57,197 nt of DNA, from contig NZ_JABAFY010000014.1 of NCBI RefSeq assembly GCF_012843875.1, forward strand, positions 1 to 57,197. The letters run 5' to 3'. The notes beneath the pieces were generated by a model. The model saw nothing but the letters and a program-made list of their open reading frames with translations, was not told the DNA's origin and did not search any database. Positions within the stretch are counted from its first letter, which is position 1, and each line of letters begins with the position of its first letter. Positions 16,854 through 26,759 of this stretch are shown piece by piece. The stretch comes from Desulfovibrio piger. Its GTDB lineage: Bacteria; Desulfobacterota; Desulfovibrionia; Desulfovibrionales; Desulfovibrionaceae. The translations under genes and the position numbers were made by a program.

Positions 16854-18185
16854 ATGTCGCAACTGAAGAGCTGTGTCGCGGACGTGATGGACCGTATCCG
16901 GCGACGCCATGACGCCGATCCCGGGGAATTCTGGCATGCCTGTCTTTTCTGGACGTTCTGGGTCTCCCTGGCCCTGTTCCCCATCGGCTACGGCTGGCGC
17001 GAAGTGACGCCGCCGCTGTGCTTCATCTTTCTGCTGCTCTATTACCGGCACGCCTGGCACCGTTCCGTCCTGCGCCGTCTCACGGTCTGGCCGCTCTTCC
17101 TCTGCGCCGGTGCCATGACCCTCATCGGCGTGGTCTTCTCCACGGACGTCTGGCAGTCCTTCCTGCATGGTGGCATGGGCGTCAACAAGGCCTATATCCT
17201 GCCTTTCATCGCCATGGAGTGCGTGCGCTCCACACGGGATCTGCGTCGCCTTGTCCATGCCTGTGTGCTGGCCTGTGTCTGGCAGGGACTGGACGGCATG
17301 TGGCAGGCCTGGACCGGCTTCGACTTCATCATGGGCTATGCGCCCAACGCCGGACGCCTGACCGGCAGCCTGGGGGATTACAGCGTGGGCAATTACATGG
17401 CGCTGGCCATGATCCCTGCCTTTGCCTGCTGGTTCCTGCTGCGTCGCCGTCTGGGCGTCCTGCCCGCGGCGATCGTCTGGGTGGTGCTCTTCATCCCGGC
17501 CTTTTTCCTGCTGGAAGGCGCCTCCAGCCGCAGCGGCATCCTGGCCGTGGCCTCCGCCTTCGTGTTCTGGGCCCTGCTGGCGGGCGGCAGGACGGGACGC
17601 ATCGCCCTCTGGGGCTGCGTCCTGGTGCTGGGGGGCTTCACCCTGCTGTCCTTCCACCGCATGGATCCGTCCACCATCGCGGGGGACGGGCGCTGGAGCC
17701 TCTGGTCCTTGGGCTGGCAGGTCTTCCTCGAGCATCCCTGGCTGGGGGCGGGGCTTGACCGCTACAACGCCTGCTTCCGGGCCCTGGGGCTTGTCCCGGC
17801 CCATGACGCCATCACCATCAGCCACCCGCACAACATGTATCTGGATATCCTGTATGCCCACGGCATCATCGGCTTCATCCTGGGCATGATCTTCCTGCTG
17901 GGCTTCGCCTGGTGGGCGGGCAGGCATATCCGTCGTGCCCTGCACGACGGCGGTGTGGCGCAGCGTGCGGCGGAGGCCGCGGGCAGTCTTCTGCACTGGC
18001 GTCTGACGGCCTGGTTCTATCTGGGGTATCTGGGCTGGCTGGTCAACGGCATCTTTGGCCATGACTTTTATCGCATCTGGTGGCTGGGGCTGGCCATGTG
18101 CAGCCTGGGCATCTGCATAGGCGGTGTGGTCAGCGGGCTGGCCGCAGACGGGGGAAGCATCCCCGGCAGAGGAGAGGAGCGATGA
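16854..18185 (+). CDS. O-antigen ligase (WaaL/Wzy-like) membrane protein
   Basis: A 443-residue inner-membrane protein with about ten membrane helices and a long periplasmic loop. The loop contains the family pattern GRWSLWSLGWQVFLEHPWLGAGLDRYN and ISHPHNMYLDILYAHGIIG, where SHPHN carries the His used by O-antigen ligases. WaaL transfers O-antigen from undecaprenyl diphosphate to lipid A-core, while Wzy polymerises it; the family alone does not separate them. No other polysaccharide genes lie nearby, which favours a ligase. AGGAGG lies upstream. The stop overlaps the next gene by four bases. Confidence 0.82.
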   Translation: MSQLKSCVADVMDRIRRRHDADPGEFWHACLFWTFWVSLALFPIGYGWREVTPPLCFIFLLLYYRHAWHRSVLRRLTVWPLFLCAGAMTLIGVVFSTDVWQSFLHGGMGVNKAYILPFIAMECVRSTRDLRRLVHACVLACVWQGLDGMWQAWTGFDFIMGYAPNAGRLTGSLGDYSVGNYMALAMIPAFACWFLLRRRLGVLPAAIVWVVLFIPAFFLLEGASSRSGILAVASAFVFWALLAGGRTGRIALWGCVLVLGGFTLLSFHRMDPSTIAGDGRWSLWSLGWQVFLEHPWLGAGLDRYNACFRALGLVPAHDAITISHPHNMYLDILYAHGIIGFILGMIFLLGFAWWAGRHIRRALHDGGVAQRAAEAAGSLLHWRLTAWFYLGYLGWLVNGIFGHDFYRIWWLGLAMCSLGICIGGVVSGLAADGGSIPGRGEER

Positions 18186-18769
18186 GCTTTTGCCTGCAGG
18201 TGGCCGGGGACGGCGACGTCTTCCCCATGCTGGCCATCTATGCGCCCTATGTGCGGGACACGGCCATCACCTTCGAATACAAGGTGCCCACGGCTGCGGA
18301 GTTCGGCGCGCGTCTGCATCATGTGCTGCCGGAATATCCCTGGCTGGTCTGCCGGGCGCCGGGGCAGGTGCTGGGCTATGCCTATGCCCACCGGCACATG
18401 GAACGGGCGGCCTACGGCTGGAACGTGGAGTGCTCCGTCTATGTGCTGGGTTCCGCCCGTGGGCGCGGCGTGGGGCGTGCCCTGTACGGGGCCCTGCTGG
18501 AACTGTTGCGCCTGCAGGGCGTGGTCAACGCCTATGGCTGCATCGCGGTGCCCAACGAGCCTAGCGAAGCCCTGCACAGGGCGACGGGCTTTTCCCTGCT
18601 GGGGCATTTCCCGGCCTCGGGCTGGAAGCAGGGCCGCTGGCACGACATCGTCTGGTACGGTCGCTGCCTGCAGGAGCCGGGTGCGGGAGAGCCTGCGCCG
18701 CTGCGTCCTTTCGGCAGTCTCGGACAAGATTTGATGGACGAGGTGCTGCGCCGCCACGCCCGGGGATGA
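18182..18769 (+). CDS. GNAT N-acetyltransferase, phosphinothricin-acetyltransferase-like
   Basis: A 195-residue GNAT protein. AIYAPYVRDTAITFEYKVPT near the N-terminus is the pattern of the phosphinothricin/methionine-sulfone acetyltransferase group. VYVLGSARGRGVGRALYGALLELL supplies the acetyl-CoA pyrophosphate loop (R/Q-x-x-G-x-G/A). ALHRATGFSLLGHF follows. In genomes like this such proteins more often detoxify amino acid analogues than give herbicide resistance. The ATG at 18182 overlaps the previous stop (ATGA) and follows GGAGAGGAGCG, so it is translationally coupled to the O-antigen ligase gene. The pairing has no obvious functional logic. Confidence 0.82.
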   Translation: MSFCLQVAGDGDVFPMLAIYAPYVRDTAITFEYKVPTAAEFGARLHHVLPEYPWLVCRAPGQVLGYAYAHRHMERAAYGWNVECSVYVLGSARGRGVGRALYGALLELLRLQGVVNAYGCIAVPNEPSEALHRATGFSLLGHFPASGWKQGRWHDIVWYGRCLQEPGAGEPAPLRPFGSLGQDLMDEVLRRHARG

Positions 18770-18927
18770 CTTTCAGGCTCGTACGGTGATCGGGCAGAGC
18801 GGGGCAGACCTTGCCGGCAAAGGCTCCTCCGGCTGGAGGTGAGGCGCGGAGGGCGGACGGCCGTACCTGAGGCGAGCCGCACCGTGCCGCCGGGACGTCC
18901 TGCGACATCAATGATACGATACTATGC

Positions 18928-18965
18928 AAGAGGCCGGATGTGCTGCACATCCGGCCTCTTTTTAT
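18928..18965. terminator. Terminator between GNAT gene and autotransporter
   Basis: A perfect 15-bp inverted repeat (18928-18942 with 18946-18960, core GGCCGGATGTG) with a 3-base loop is followed by a T-rich stretch on the plus strand. It ends the plus-strand operon and may also limit the convergent autotransporter transcript. Confidence 0.85.
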
Positions 18966-19002
18966 GTGTGCCCGCGGGAAGGCGCGGGCGATGCTCCTGC
19001 CA

Positions 19003-21146
19003 TCAGAATTCCCAGACCAGGCGGGCCTGGCCGCCGATGCTCTGCCGGACACCCGCGGAACCTTCGAGCCCCAGGTCCACATGGAGGGAGCTGTGAGCGG
19101 GATCCCACTGCAAGCCTGCCATGAAGACGGCGCTGTCGCCGCGCATGGAGACCGAGGGTGCATCCACGCCGTGATTGCTCAGTTCCGTGCGGGCCGTGCC
19201 GTCGAATTCATGTTCCCAGGCCACGTCCGCGTAGGGACTGAAGCCCTGGAAAAGCTCATAGCTCAGGCGGGTGCCCACGCGGAGCAGGCAGGAATCCATG
19301 GGATCGAAGCGGAAATCCTCGCCCATGATGCTGATGTCCTGTCCATCCTGATGGTTCCAGAAAAAGCTGGCCCGGCTGTCCAGGCGCATGCGTTCCGTGG
19401 CCTGCCACTGGTAGCCGAGGCCGGCGAACAGGCCGTAGTAGGCCGTGGACGTATCGAAGTCGGCCGTCTGCTGGAGCACGCTGGCGATGTCCTGGCTCTG
19501 CCAGTCGCCATTGATCTGCCCCAGCCGCAGACCGGCCTGCGCGTACAGGCCGGACAAAAGGCCGGACGTCAGGTCGAAGCGGGCCATCAGGCCGCCGCCC
19601 GCGTAGCGGGCGTTGCCGGTGCCGCAGACGTCGCCTACGGAAAAGTCCTCGCGGGTGCCGATGCTGGCCTGGCCGTATTCGAAAAACGCGCCCAGCAGCA
19701 GGTCGCCCGCCTCGCCCGTGAAGCTCCGGGCCAGACCGGCAGCCAGTTCCAGACCGGTGCCGTCCGCCCGGCCATCGTTGCCGTAGCGTTCCGTACCGCC
19801 ATGGATGGCCGCGAAGGGCATCCAGGCATCCTGTCCGGCAGCCGCCTTGCGGGCCTGCTCCAGGGCCGTGCCTTCCACCAGGCGCGCGCCCCGGTCGAGG
19901 GCCGCCATCTGGGCCACCCGGTACTGGTTGAAGGCCTTTATCTGCGGGTTGGCCCGCAAGCCGGTGATGGTCAGGTCGATGGAGTCACCGTTGCGCTGCA
20001 TGCTGCCGTCGAAGAGCAGGGCGAAGCCCTTGGGCGCATCATGGACGGTACCGCCGTTACTCAGGGCCAGTTCATCGGCATGGATGCTGTTTATCAGCGT
20101 GTACCGGTCACCGATGCGCATGCCCTGGCCCCCCAGGGCCCCCAGAACGCGTACCGTACCACCCTGCAGGTCGCCCTCTTTTTGCTCGTTGCCCAGTGTC
20201 AGCAGGGTCTCTCCGGGCCGCATGCCGTTGGGTAGGGCAAGGTTGAGGTACTGGAAGGCCGCCACACGCCGGAGCGTGCCCTGCCAGCCCAGCAGGTTGA
20301 GGCTGTTGCCGCTGCCGGCAGCGGGCAGGGGGGAGACGTTCTGCCCCAGGCTGTCCGTGAGGGCGCTGCCAAAGACATAGCCGCCGATATGGCCGCCCGT
20401 GAGGGTGACGGCATTGTAGCGTGCGCCGTACTGTCCGCCGCTGCTGGCATAGACGATGCCGCCGACGATGTGATCCCTGATGCTGCCGCCGCTGACGAGA
20501 ACAGCGTTGAAACTGGCGTCGGCTGTCCCGTTGGTCGTGGTGGCACTGCCGCCGGCGACGCTGGTAATGGAGCCGCCGGAGATGCTGACCAGGTTGTAAC
20601 GGGCCGAGCCGTCAAGCAGACCTGACGCATGGCCGCCGACCACGGTACCGGTCGTGCCCCCCTTGATGATAACGAGATTGCTGTCGGCCAGGGCCTTGTC
20701 GCGGCCGCTGTCGGCATTGCCGCCCACGATATGGGAGACATCGCCGCCAATCTGGAGGACCGTATTGCTGTTGCTTCGGGCAAACATGGTGGCAAGGGCG
20801 GATCCGCCGTAGGCATTGTCACTGATGCGGCCGCCATTGACGACGATGCTGTTGTAGGCGGTGTCGGCGACGCCGCCGTAACACCAGCCGCCGAAGGTCT
20901 GCACGGCCTGACCGCCGTCATTGACGACCGTGCCGTAGCGGGCCCGGGCACTGTCGCCATAGGCCATGACGCCGTAGATATTGCTGTAGGCATCGCCCGC
21001 CCTGATCTGGGCGTGGTGGTTATGGGCCGTTCCGTCGAGGTCGGAGCCCGGTGCCGGACACGCGGGCAACAGGAGCAGGCACACAAGGCAGACCAGGGAG
21101 AGCGGGGAGAGGAATGACGGTCGTGGAGGAAGGAGAGCGCGGACAT
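19003..21146 (-). CDS. Autotransporter (type Va) with apparent frameshift near the start
   Basis: The passenger (about 400 residues) is built of irregular repeats such as NSIVVNGGRISDNAYGG and NAVTLTGGHIGGYVFGSAL, the pattern of a right-handed beta-helix. The last 280 residues form an outer-membrane barrel ending in the aromatic signature LVWEF. The best start is the ATG at 21146, which follows AGGAGG. That frame soon leaves the one carrying the signal core (LSLVCLVCLLLLPA) and passenger: a single missing base between about 21146 and 21090 would join them. The only upstream ATG in the passenger frame (21192) lies before the predicted transcript start. So the gene is either phase-variable, inactivated, or affected by a sequencing error. 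Cell-surface adhesin is the likely role. Confidence 0.75.
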
Positions 21147-21194
21147 GGTGCCTCCTGGAGACACAGGGATTGATCCCGGAGCGGGAACGCATCC

Positions 21195-21203
21195 AGTATA
21201 GCA
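21195..21203 (-). promoter_or_regulatory. Extended -10 element of the autotransporter gene
   Basis: On the minus strand TGCTATACT is an extended -10 (TGn plus TATACT, 21200-21195). No good -35 is visible at 16-18 bases, as is common for extended -10 promoters. Transcription would begin near 21188, about 42 bases before the ATG at 21146. Confidence 0.55.
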
Positions 21204-21515
21204 CAGGAAAGGGGCGCTGCCTATGGATTGGTGGTGACGGAAGCGGGGCGGGACACTGCGGAAGAAAGAGAAAAAGGGATGGAGGATGTCCTGAAAAGTG
21301 GCGACGCTTGTTTTTGATGTTTATTGACTGATGAAATGATGCGGGGAACGGAAGGGGACATTCTGAAAAAAACTGCGCTCGAGGCAAAAGGAAATCGTCC
21401 GTATCTTTTGCAGGGCCATAAAAGAGGGAGAGCCTCTTGAAAGGCCTCCATGCATCCTTTTTCCTCCTCGCACTGGCCCATCCGGGGCCCGCAGCATCCG
21501 GCAGGACTGGAAGAC

Positions 21516-21544
21516 GAAAAAGGCTGCCCGCAGGGGGCAGCCTT
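21516..21544 (-). terminator. Terminator of uvrA
   Basis: On the minus strand AAGGCTGCC pairs with GGCAGCCTT and five T follow. It sits 20 bases after the uvrA stop. Confidence 0.85.
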
Positions 21545-21563
21545 CGACATCAACGGGAGTCGT

Positions 21564-24494
21564 CTAACCGCGCCGTTTGAGGCGGTCGCGGCGTTCCTGC
21601 ATCAGGAAGCGGCCGGTGACGGAATCGGGGTCGGCCACGATGGCCTCGGGCGTGCCCTGCGAGACCACGAGCCCGCCGTTCTCGCCGCCGCCGGGGCCCA
21701 TGTCCAGCACGTGGTCGGCGGCCAGGATCATGTCCGTGTTGTGCTCGATGACCACCACGCTGGCGCCCTTGTCCACCAGAGCGTGCAGCACCTTGATGAG
21801 CTTGCCCACCTCGTGCATGTGCAGGCCGGTGGTGGGCTCGTCCAGGATGTAGAGCGTGCCCGGCAGGGAGCGCTTGCCCAGCTCGCGCGAGATCTTGATG
21901 CGCTGGGCCTCGCCGCCGGAAAGGGTGGTGGCGGGCTGGCCGAGACGCAGGTACTCCAGGCCCACCTCCTCAAGCACGGCCAGACGGCGCTCCAGCACGG
22001 GATAGTTCTCGAAGAAGGTACGGGCCTGCTGCACGGGCAGATCCAGCACTTCCGCGATGTTCAGGCCCTTGTAGCGCACTTCCAGGGTCTCGTGGTTGTA
22101 GCGGCGGCCCTTGCAGACATCGCAGGTCACGTAGACGTCGGGCAAGAAATGCATCTCCACCCGGATCTGGCCGTCGCCGCCGCAGGCCTCGCAGCGGCCG
22201 CCGCGCACGTTGAAGCTGAAGCGTCCGGGCTTGTAACCGCGCTTGCGGGCGTCGGGGGTCATGGCGAAGATGTTGCGGATCTCGTCGAAGACCTTGGTGT
22301 AGGTGGCCGGGTTGGAACGCGGCGTGCGGCCGATGGGCGTCTGGTCGATGGCCACGATGCGCTCGATGGGGCGGGCCCCCTCGCTGTAGCTCAGGCCGGC
22401 GATGGTGCCGGGCTGGTCCACGCGCTGGCCCAGGCTGATGGCCAGATGCTTGTACAACGTGTCCACCACCAGCGAGCTCTTGCCCGAACCGGACACGCCC
22501 GTGACACAGGTCAGCACGCCCAGCGGGAAGCGGCAGTCGATGCCGCGCAGGTTGTTGGTGGTCACGTTGTGCAGGGTCAGCCAGCCCTGGGGCTCGCGCC
22601 GTTCGTCGGGCAGGCTGATGCTGGCGTCGCCGCGCAGATAGCGGGCCGTGAGGGTATCGGCGCGCAGCAGTTGGGGCACGCTGCCCTGGAACATGATCTC
22701 GCCGCCCTGGGAGCCGGAACCGGGCCCCAGTTCGATGACCGTGTCGGCCGCGCAGATGGTGGCCTCGTCGTGCTCCACCACCAGCACGGTATTGCCGCGC
22801 TGCTGCAGGGAACGCAGGGTGCCCAGCAGGCGTTCGTTGTCACGCGGGTGCAGGCCGATGGAAGGCTCGTCCAGCACATAGGTCACGCCCACCAGACCGG
22901 AGCCCAGCTGGGAGGCCAGACGGATGCGCTGGGCCTCGCCGCCGGAAAGGGTGGCCATGGCCCGGCCCAGGGAAAGATATTCCAGACCCACGTTGCGCAT
23001 GAAGGACAGACGGTGGGTCAGCTCCTTGAGCAGGGGCTCGGCCACCAGGGCGTGGCGGCCGTCGAAGTGCCGTCCTTCCAGCCATTGCAGGGCCCGTTCT
23101 ACGGAAAGGGAACAGAACTGGGCGATGTTCAGGTCGTCCACGCGCACGGCCAGGGCCTCGGGCTTGAGACGGGCGCCGTGGCAGTCCGGGCAGTCCGTGG
23201 ACTGGCGGAAGCGGGCCAGGATCTCGCGCCAGGCCTCGCCGTACTGCATGCCTTTTTCCAGCAGCGGGATGACGCCGGGCCAGCGCTCCTCGCTGACCTT
23301 CACGTCGGCGGCGCGTCCGGCAAAAAGTTCGCTCTGGTAGTCGCCCGTGGCATCCATGGCCACGTTGCCGCCCATCCAGTTGCGGCGCAGGCCGCTGCTG
23401 TGCGCGGCGGGGCGGCCCTTTTCGTCCTCGCCGTAGAACAGGCAGGCCAGGGCCGCGTCGGAAAAGTCCTCCAGCGGCGTGGAGAGCGTGAAGCCGTGGC
23501 GCTCGCCCAGGGCGCGCAGGGCGGGCTCGTAACGCTGGAAGTGTTTGCTCTCGGCCCAGGGCAGCAGGGCCCCGGTATTGAGGGAAAGGCCCCGGTTGGG
23601 CGCGATGAGGCGGGGCTCGAAATAGTCCACGGTGCCCAGGCCCACGCAGCGGGGACAGGCCCCCTGCGGGCTGTTGAAGGAAAAGAGCTGCGGGCTGGGC
23701 GCGGGCAGGGAGATATGGCAGTGCGGACAGACCGAGGTGGTGGAATGGATGATGTCCCGTTCCCCTTCGGGCCTGTCGGGCAGGTGGACGGTCAGGCGGC
23801 CTTCGCCGTAGCGCAGGGCCAGCTCCACGGAATCGGCCAGGCGGCCGCGGATGCCGTCCTTGTTGACCAGGCGGTCCACCACCAGGTCGATGCTGTGCTT
23901 CTTGTTCTTGTCCAGGGCGGGCACGTCGTCCAGGGTGTGGAAGGTGCCGTCCACACGCACGCGGGCGAAGCCTTCGGCGCGCAGCTTTTTGAACTTGTCC
24001 TGATGGGTGCCTTTTTGCAGTTCCACCAGCGGCGCCATGACCATGAACTTGCTGCCCTGGGGCAGGGCCATGATGTCGGTGATGATCTCGTCGGCGGAGC
24101 GGGCCTCGATGGGGCGGCCGCAGGAGGGACAGTACATGCGGCCCAGACGGGCGAAGAAGACGCGCAAAAAGTCGTGGATCTCCGTCACCGTGCCCACGGT
24201 GGAACGGGGATTGCGCGAGGTGCTCTGCTGTTCCAGCGAGATGGCCGGGGAAAGGCCCTCGATCTTCTCCACGTCCGGCTTGTCCATCTGGGGCAGGAAC
24301 TGCCGGGCATAGGCCGAAAGGGATTCCACATAGCGGCGCTGGCCCTCGGCATAGACGATATCGAAGGCCAGGGTGGACTTGCCGGAACCGGAGGGCCCGC
24401 AGACCACCACCAGCTCGTCGCGGGGGATGTCCAGGCTGATGTCCTTGAGGTTGTGCTGCCGGGCTTTTTCGATATGGATGCAGGGATTGTTCAT
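21564..24494 (-). CDS. uvrA: Excinuclease ABC subunit A (UvrA)
   Basis: UvrA is the damage-recognition ATPase of nucleotide excision repair and loads UvrB on lesions. The 976-residue product has two ABC modules: Walker [10 protein letters not shown] at 33-41 and GVSGSGKSS in the second half. Both signature/Walker B sets are present ([16 protein letters not shown] with [29 protein letters not shown] with [13 protein letters not shown]). The zinc modules are CPSCG, CPHC...CPRC and CEACGG...CDVCKG. Length is slightly above the usual 940. The ATG is fixed by the conserved [18 protein letters not shown]-terminus. It appears monocistronic. Confidence 0.96.
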   Translation of the reverse strand: MNNPCIHIEKARQHNLKDISLDIPRDELVVVCGPSGSGKSTLAFDIVYAEGQRRYVESLSAYARQFLPQMDKPDVEKIEGLSPAISLEQQSTSRNPRSTVGTVTEIHDFLRVFFARLGRMYCPSCGRPIEARSADEIITDIMALPQGSKFMVMAPLVELQKGTHQDKFKKLRAEGFARVRVDGTFHTLDDVPALDKNKKHSIDLVVDRLVNKDGIRGRLADSVELALRYGEGRLTVHLPDRPEGERDIIHSTTSVCPHCHISLPAPSPQLFSFNSPQGACPRCVGLGTVDYFEPRLIAPNRGLSLNTGALLPWAESKHFQRYEPALRALGERHGFTLSTPLEDFSDAALACLFYGEDEKGRPAAHSSGLRRNWMGGNVAMDATGDYQSELFAGRAADVKVSEERWPGVIPLLEKGMQYGEAWREILARFRQSTDCPDCHGARLKPEALAVRVDDLNIAQFCSLSVERALQWLEGRHFDGRHALVAEPLLKELTHRLSFMRNVGLEYLSLGRAMATLSGGEAQRIRLASQLGSGLVGVTYVLDEPSIGLHPRDNERLLGTLRSLQQRGNTVLVVEHDEATICAADTVIELGPGSGSQGGEIMFQGSVPQLLRADTLTARYLRGDASISLPDERREPQGWLTLHNVTTNNLRGIDCRFPLGVLTCVTGVSGSGKSSLVVDTLYKHLAISLGQRVDQPGTIAGLSYSEGARPIERIVAIDQTPIGRTPRSNPATYTKVFDEIRNIFAMTPDARKRGYKPGRFSFNVRGGRCEACGGDGQIRVEMHFLPDVYVTCDVCKGRRYNHETLEVRYKGLNIAEVLDLPVQQARTFFENYPVLERRLAVLEEVGLEYLRLGQPATTLSGGEAQRIKISRELGKRSLPGTLYILDEPTTGLHMHEVGKLIKVLHALVDKGASVVVIEHNTDMILAADHVLDMGPGGGENGGLVVSQGTPEAIVADPDSVTGRFLMQERRDRLKRRG

Positions 24495-24501
24495 GGGCTG
24501 T

Positions 24502-24530
24502 TATGTAAGCGTGGCGACGCTGTTTGGCAA
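24502..24530 (-). promoter_or_regulatory. Predicted sigma-70 promoter of uvrA
   Basis: On the minus strand TTGCCA (24530-24525), 17 bases, TACATA (24507-24502). The -10 lies only 7 bases before the ATG, so the transcript would be leaderless or nearly so. No Shine-Dalgarno sequence is visible. I saw no clear LexA box. Confidence 0.5.
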
Positions 24531-24572
24531 GAGGGATTCCTGATAAGCGCCGGGAAAAACGGCCCGGAGCGA

Positions 24573-24601
24573 TGGACAAAGGACGGGGAAGGCCGTATAA
24601 A
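24573..24601 (+). promoter_or_regulatory. Sigma-70 promoter of the secreted protein gene at 24643
   Basis: TGGACA (24573-24578), a 17-base spacer and TATAAA (24596-24601), about 40 bases before the ATG. It is divergent to the uvrA promoter. Confidence 0.7.
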
Positions 24602-24642
24602 ATTTTTGACGAGCCGGGACAGTGTCGCGGCAAGGGGGAGTT

Positions 24643-25281
24643 ATGCGTGTTTTTTTCTGTCTGCTGATGCTCATGCTGCTGAGCCCGTCCGCGGGCCTGG
24701 CGCAGGAGAGCGCGCTCACCGCCCGCGAGGCGTTCGGCGCCCTGCCCACGAGCATTTTTGAAAATACGGCCGAAGGCCTTGAGGACGAGGACAAACAGCA
24801 GCTGCTGGAAAAAGGCCAGAGCGAGTTCTGGGAATTGGCCGGCGAGAGCCGGGACGTGATCGTGTTCCGGGCGCTGCCCTTCCGCGACAGCGGTGTGGCC
24901 CTGCGTCTGTTCCGGGACGCTGACGACGGTTCGGCCGTGGCGGCCATCGGCACGCTGGGCACCGAGCTGTGCACGGTGGAGCTGTGGCGCGTGGACGCCT
25001 CGGGGCGCACGGTGCCCGTGGACGTGCCGCAGGAGCCGGACATCCAGGAATTTTTTGCCAAGGGCCAGCCCGTGCCCGACGATGTGAACCCCTCGGTGCT
25101 CATCTGCCTGGGCATGGGGGGCCTGCGCGCGCACCCCGTGTTCTGGAACAAGACCGGCATGCTCTACCTGCCGCTGGCCAACGAGATCGGCTACCGCTGG
25201 GACGGGCACCGCTTCCAGAAGGTGGTCAGGCCGCATGCGGAGGGCAGCGGCGAGCCCGCCGACGGGCTGGATATCGAATAA
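24643..25281 (+). CDS. Secreted protein of unknown function
   Basis: I do not recognise the family. The 212-residue product begins with a signal peptide (MRVFFCLLMLMLLSPSAGLA, cleavage near LAQ-ES). The mature part starts with TAREAFGALPTSIFENTAEGL, then alternates strands and charged loops (DVIVFRALPFRDSGVALRLF, NKTGMLYLPLANEIGYRWDG). This suggests a soluble periplasmic beta-rich domain. The ATG at 24643 follows GGGGGAG; an earlier in-frame start lacks one. It has a good promoter and its own terminator, so it is a single-gene unit between uvrA and the RNA methyltransferase gene. Confidence 0.72.
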   Translation: MRVFFCLLMLMLLSPSAGLAQESALTAREAFGALPTSIFENTAEGLEDEDKQQLLEKGQSEFWELAGESRDVIVFRALPFRDSGVALRLFRDADDGSAVAAIGTLGTELCTVELWRVDASGRTVPVDVPQEPDIQEFFAKGQPVPDDVNPSVLICLGMGGLRAHPVFWNKTGMLYLPLANEIGYRWDGHRFQKVVRPHAEGSGEPADGLDIE

Positions 25282-25287
25282 TGGACG

Positions 25288-25317
25288 AAGGGGGCACCCG
25301 ACAGGGCGCCCCCTTTT
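25288..25317 (+). terminator. Terminator after the secreted protein gene
   Basis: AGGGGGC and GCCCCCT form a stem around a 12-base loop, followed by TTTTC. It may also affect the convergent methyltransferase transcript. Confidence 0.7.
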
Positions 25318-25335
25318 CGCATCTTGCGGGACAGT

Positions 25336-25926
25336 CTATTTTTCCAGCCACAGGGCCAGGCGGCGTTCCAGCTCGTCGGGCTCCAGGCGGGGGCTGTCGT
25401 AGAAGCCGGCGGCCTCGCGCTGGCGGCAGGCTTCGGACAGGATGATGGCCGAGGCCACCGAGACGTTGAAGCTCTGGATCATGCCGTACATGGGGATGTA
25501 GAGCTCACCGTCGGCCATGCTGATGAGTTCCTCGTTGACGCCGCTGTGTTCGTTGCCCATGATGATGGCCGTGGGACGGGTGAAGTCCCAGGTGCGCAGC
25601 GGCTTGGCCGTGGGCGTGAAGGTGGTGGCCAGGATCTGCATGTTCTGGGCACGCAGGCTGGTCTCCAGCTCTTGACGGTCGCGGTGGCGCACGCTCTCCA
25701 CCCATTTGCGGGCCGAGGCCGAGGTCTTGCGGCCCAGCACGGGGAAGGGCGTGTCGGTATAGTACAGGTGCACCTTGTCCACGCCGAAGGCGTCACAGGA
25801 ACGGTAGATGGCCGAGACATTGTGCGGGTCATGGATATTGGCAAGCACAAGGGTCAGGTCGGGCTGACGGTGGGCAAGCACCGAGCCCAGACGCGCCCTG
25901 CGCCGGGGAGTGGGGTCCTTGGGCAT
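25336..25926 (-). CDS. SpoU/TrmH-family tRNA/rRNA 2'-O-methyltransferase
   Basis: A 196-residue SPOUT methyltransferase. It carries [24 protein letters not shown] (motif 1, with the catalytic Arg in IYRSCDA), [15 protein letters not shown] (motif 2) and [23 protein letters not shown] (motif 3, SAM knot). This pattern is closest to TrmH, which makes Gm18 in tRNA, although other SpoU enzymes share it. The start at 25926 is supported by GAGG five bases upstream. It is divergent from the SpeG-like gene, with about 97 bases between them. Confidence 0.88.
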   Translation of the reverse strand: MPKDPTPRRRARLGSVLAHRQPDLTLVLANIHDPHNVSAIYRSCDAFGVDKVHLYYTDTPFPVLGRKTSASARKWVESVRHRDRQELETSLRAQNMQILATTFTPTAKPLRTWDFTRPTAIIMGNEHSGVNEELISMADGELYIPMYGMIQSFNVSVASAIILSEACRQREAAGFYDSPRLEPDELERRLALWLEK

Positions 25927-26022
25927 AGCATCCTCGTTGTTGGTGGAATTCGCCGGAAATCTGGCAGAAAAACGCCGTTCCCGCAAGCCTTGGTCTTGCG
26001 GCGCGCGGCAGGGAGTCTCAGC

Positions 26023-26613
26023 ATGGAAACTGGCAGGGAAGCATCGGCCGCCATCCGCATCCGGCCGCTGGAACGGGAAGACCTCAAATTCGTGCACGGC
26101 CTGGACAACAACGCCAACGTCATGCGCTACTGGTTCGAAGAGCCCTACGAGGCCTTCGTGGAACTGCAGGACCTGTACAACAAGCACATCCATGACCAGA
26201 GCGAGCGCCGCTTCATCGTGGACCATCAGGGCCAGAACGTGGGCCTGGTGGAGCTGGTGGAGATCGACTACATCCACCGCCGGGCCGAGTTCCAGATCAT
26301 CATCGACCCGGCCTGGCAGAACCACGGCTTTGCCACGGCGGCGGCCAAGCTGGCCATGGCCTACGCCTTCGACGCGCTCAACCTCTACAAGCTCTACCTC
26401 GTGGTGGACAACGAGAACGTGCGCGCCATCCACGTCTATTCCAAGCTGGGCTTCCAGGCCGAGGGCGTGCTCATCCACGAGTTCTTCGCCAACGGCGCCT
26501 ACCACGACGCCACGCGCATGTGCATCTTCCAGCACGAATACCGCAGCCTTTACGGCAGCGACAGCGGCCCGGCCGCGGCCCTGCCCGGGGACGGCCCGGA
26601 CCCCGTCAGGTAA
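26023..26613 (+). CDS. speG: Spermidine N-acetyltransferase-like GNAT protein (SpeG type)
   Basis: SpeG acetylates spermidine with acetyl-CoA to limit polyamine toxicity. The 196-residue product shows [24 protein letters not shown] and [18 protein letters not shown] near the N-terminus, [25 protein letters not shown] as the acetyl-CoA motif, and [25 protein letters not shown]. All are close to the E. coli and Vibrio SpeG pattern. The last 20 residues are a Pro/Gly/Ala extension that the family normally lacks. No polyamine synthesis gene is near. The start at 26023 follows a weak GGGAGTCTCAGC. Confidence 0.85.
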   Translation: METGREASAAIRIRPLEREDLKFVHGLDNNANVMRYWFEEPYEAFVELQDLYNKHIHDQSERRFIVDHQGQNVGLVELVEIDYIHRRAEFQIIIDPAWQNHGFATAAAKLAMAYAFDALNLYKLYLVVDNENVRAIHVYSKLGFQAEGVLIHEFFANGAYHDATRMCIFQHEYRSLYGSDSGPAAALPGDGPDPVR

Positions 26614-26661
26614 GCCGGATTTTGCGAAATGTTCATCCTGCGCCAAGAGGGAGCATTTTCA

Positions 26662-26690
26662 TTGCAAAAAACGTGGAAATGGCGTAAAAT
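26662..26690 (+). promoter_or_regulatory. Sigma-70 promoter of the Na+/H+ antiporter gene
   Basis: TTGCAA (26662-26667), a 17-base spacer and TAAAAT (26685-26690) lie in an AT-rich island. The transcript would start near 26697 with a leader of about 60 bases. Confidence 0.8.
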
Positions 26691-26708
26691 TGAGAAGTTT
26701 TCATAATG

Positions 26709-26733
26709 TATCACAATGTTTTCTCTTGTGATA
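26709..26733 (+). promoter_or_regulatory. 8-bp inverted repeat in the antiporter leader
   Basis: TATCACAA and TTGTGATA flank a 9-base spacer just downstream of the predicted transcript start. It could be an operator overlapping the initially transcribed region or a weak RNA hairpin. The half-sites point the opposite way to CRP/HcpR sites (TGTGA-N6-TCACA). Confidence 0.45.
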
Positions 26734-26759
26734 TTTTATACTGACTTGAGGAGAATTCC

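Larger units (their letters stand above)
21147..21563. other. Gene-free stretch between autotransporter and uvrA
   Basis: About 415 bases holding the autotransporter promoter and the uvrA terminator. The middle (about 21230-21500) is comparatively AT-rich and shows no convincing frame or structure. Confidence 0.45.

Noticed and set aside
16854..18769. A polysaccharide biosynthesis island around the O-antigen ligase gene
   Set aside because: Neighbours are a GNAT enzyme and an NYN protein; no glycosyltransferase or sugar nucleotide genes are present.
21450..24761. A plus-strand open frame of about 1100 codons opposite uvrA
   Set aside because: It is a shadow of the uvrA codons: high GC removes stops on the opposite strand, the product is His/Gly/Gln/Ala-rich without domains, and there is no ribosome-binding site.
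26709..26733. CRP/HcpR or Rex site upstream of the antiporter gene
   Set aside because: The TTGTGA half-sites are everted, the reverse of the known arrangement, so the known regulators should not fit.
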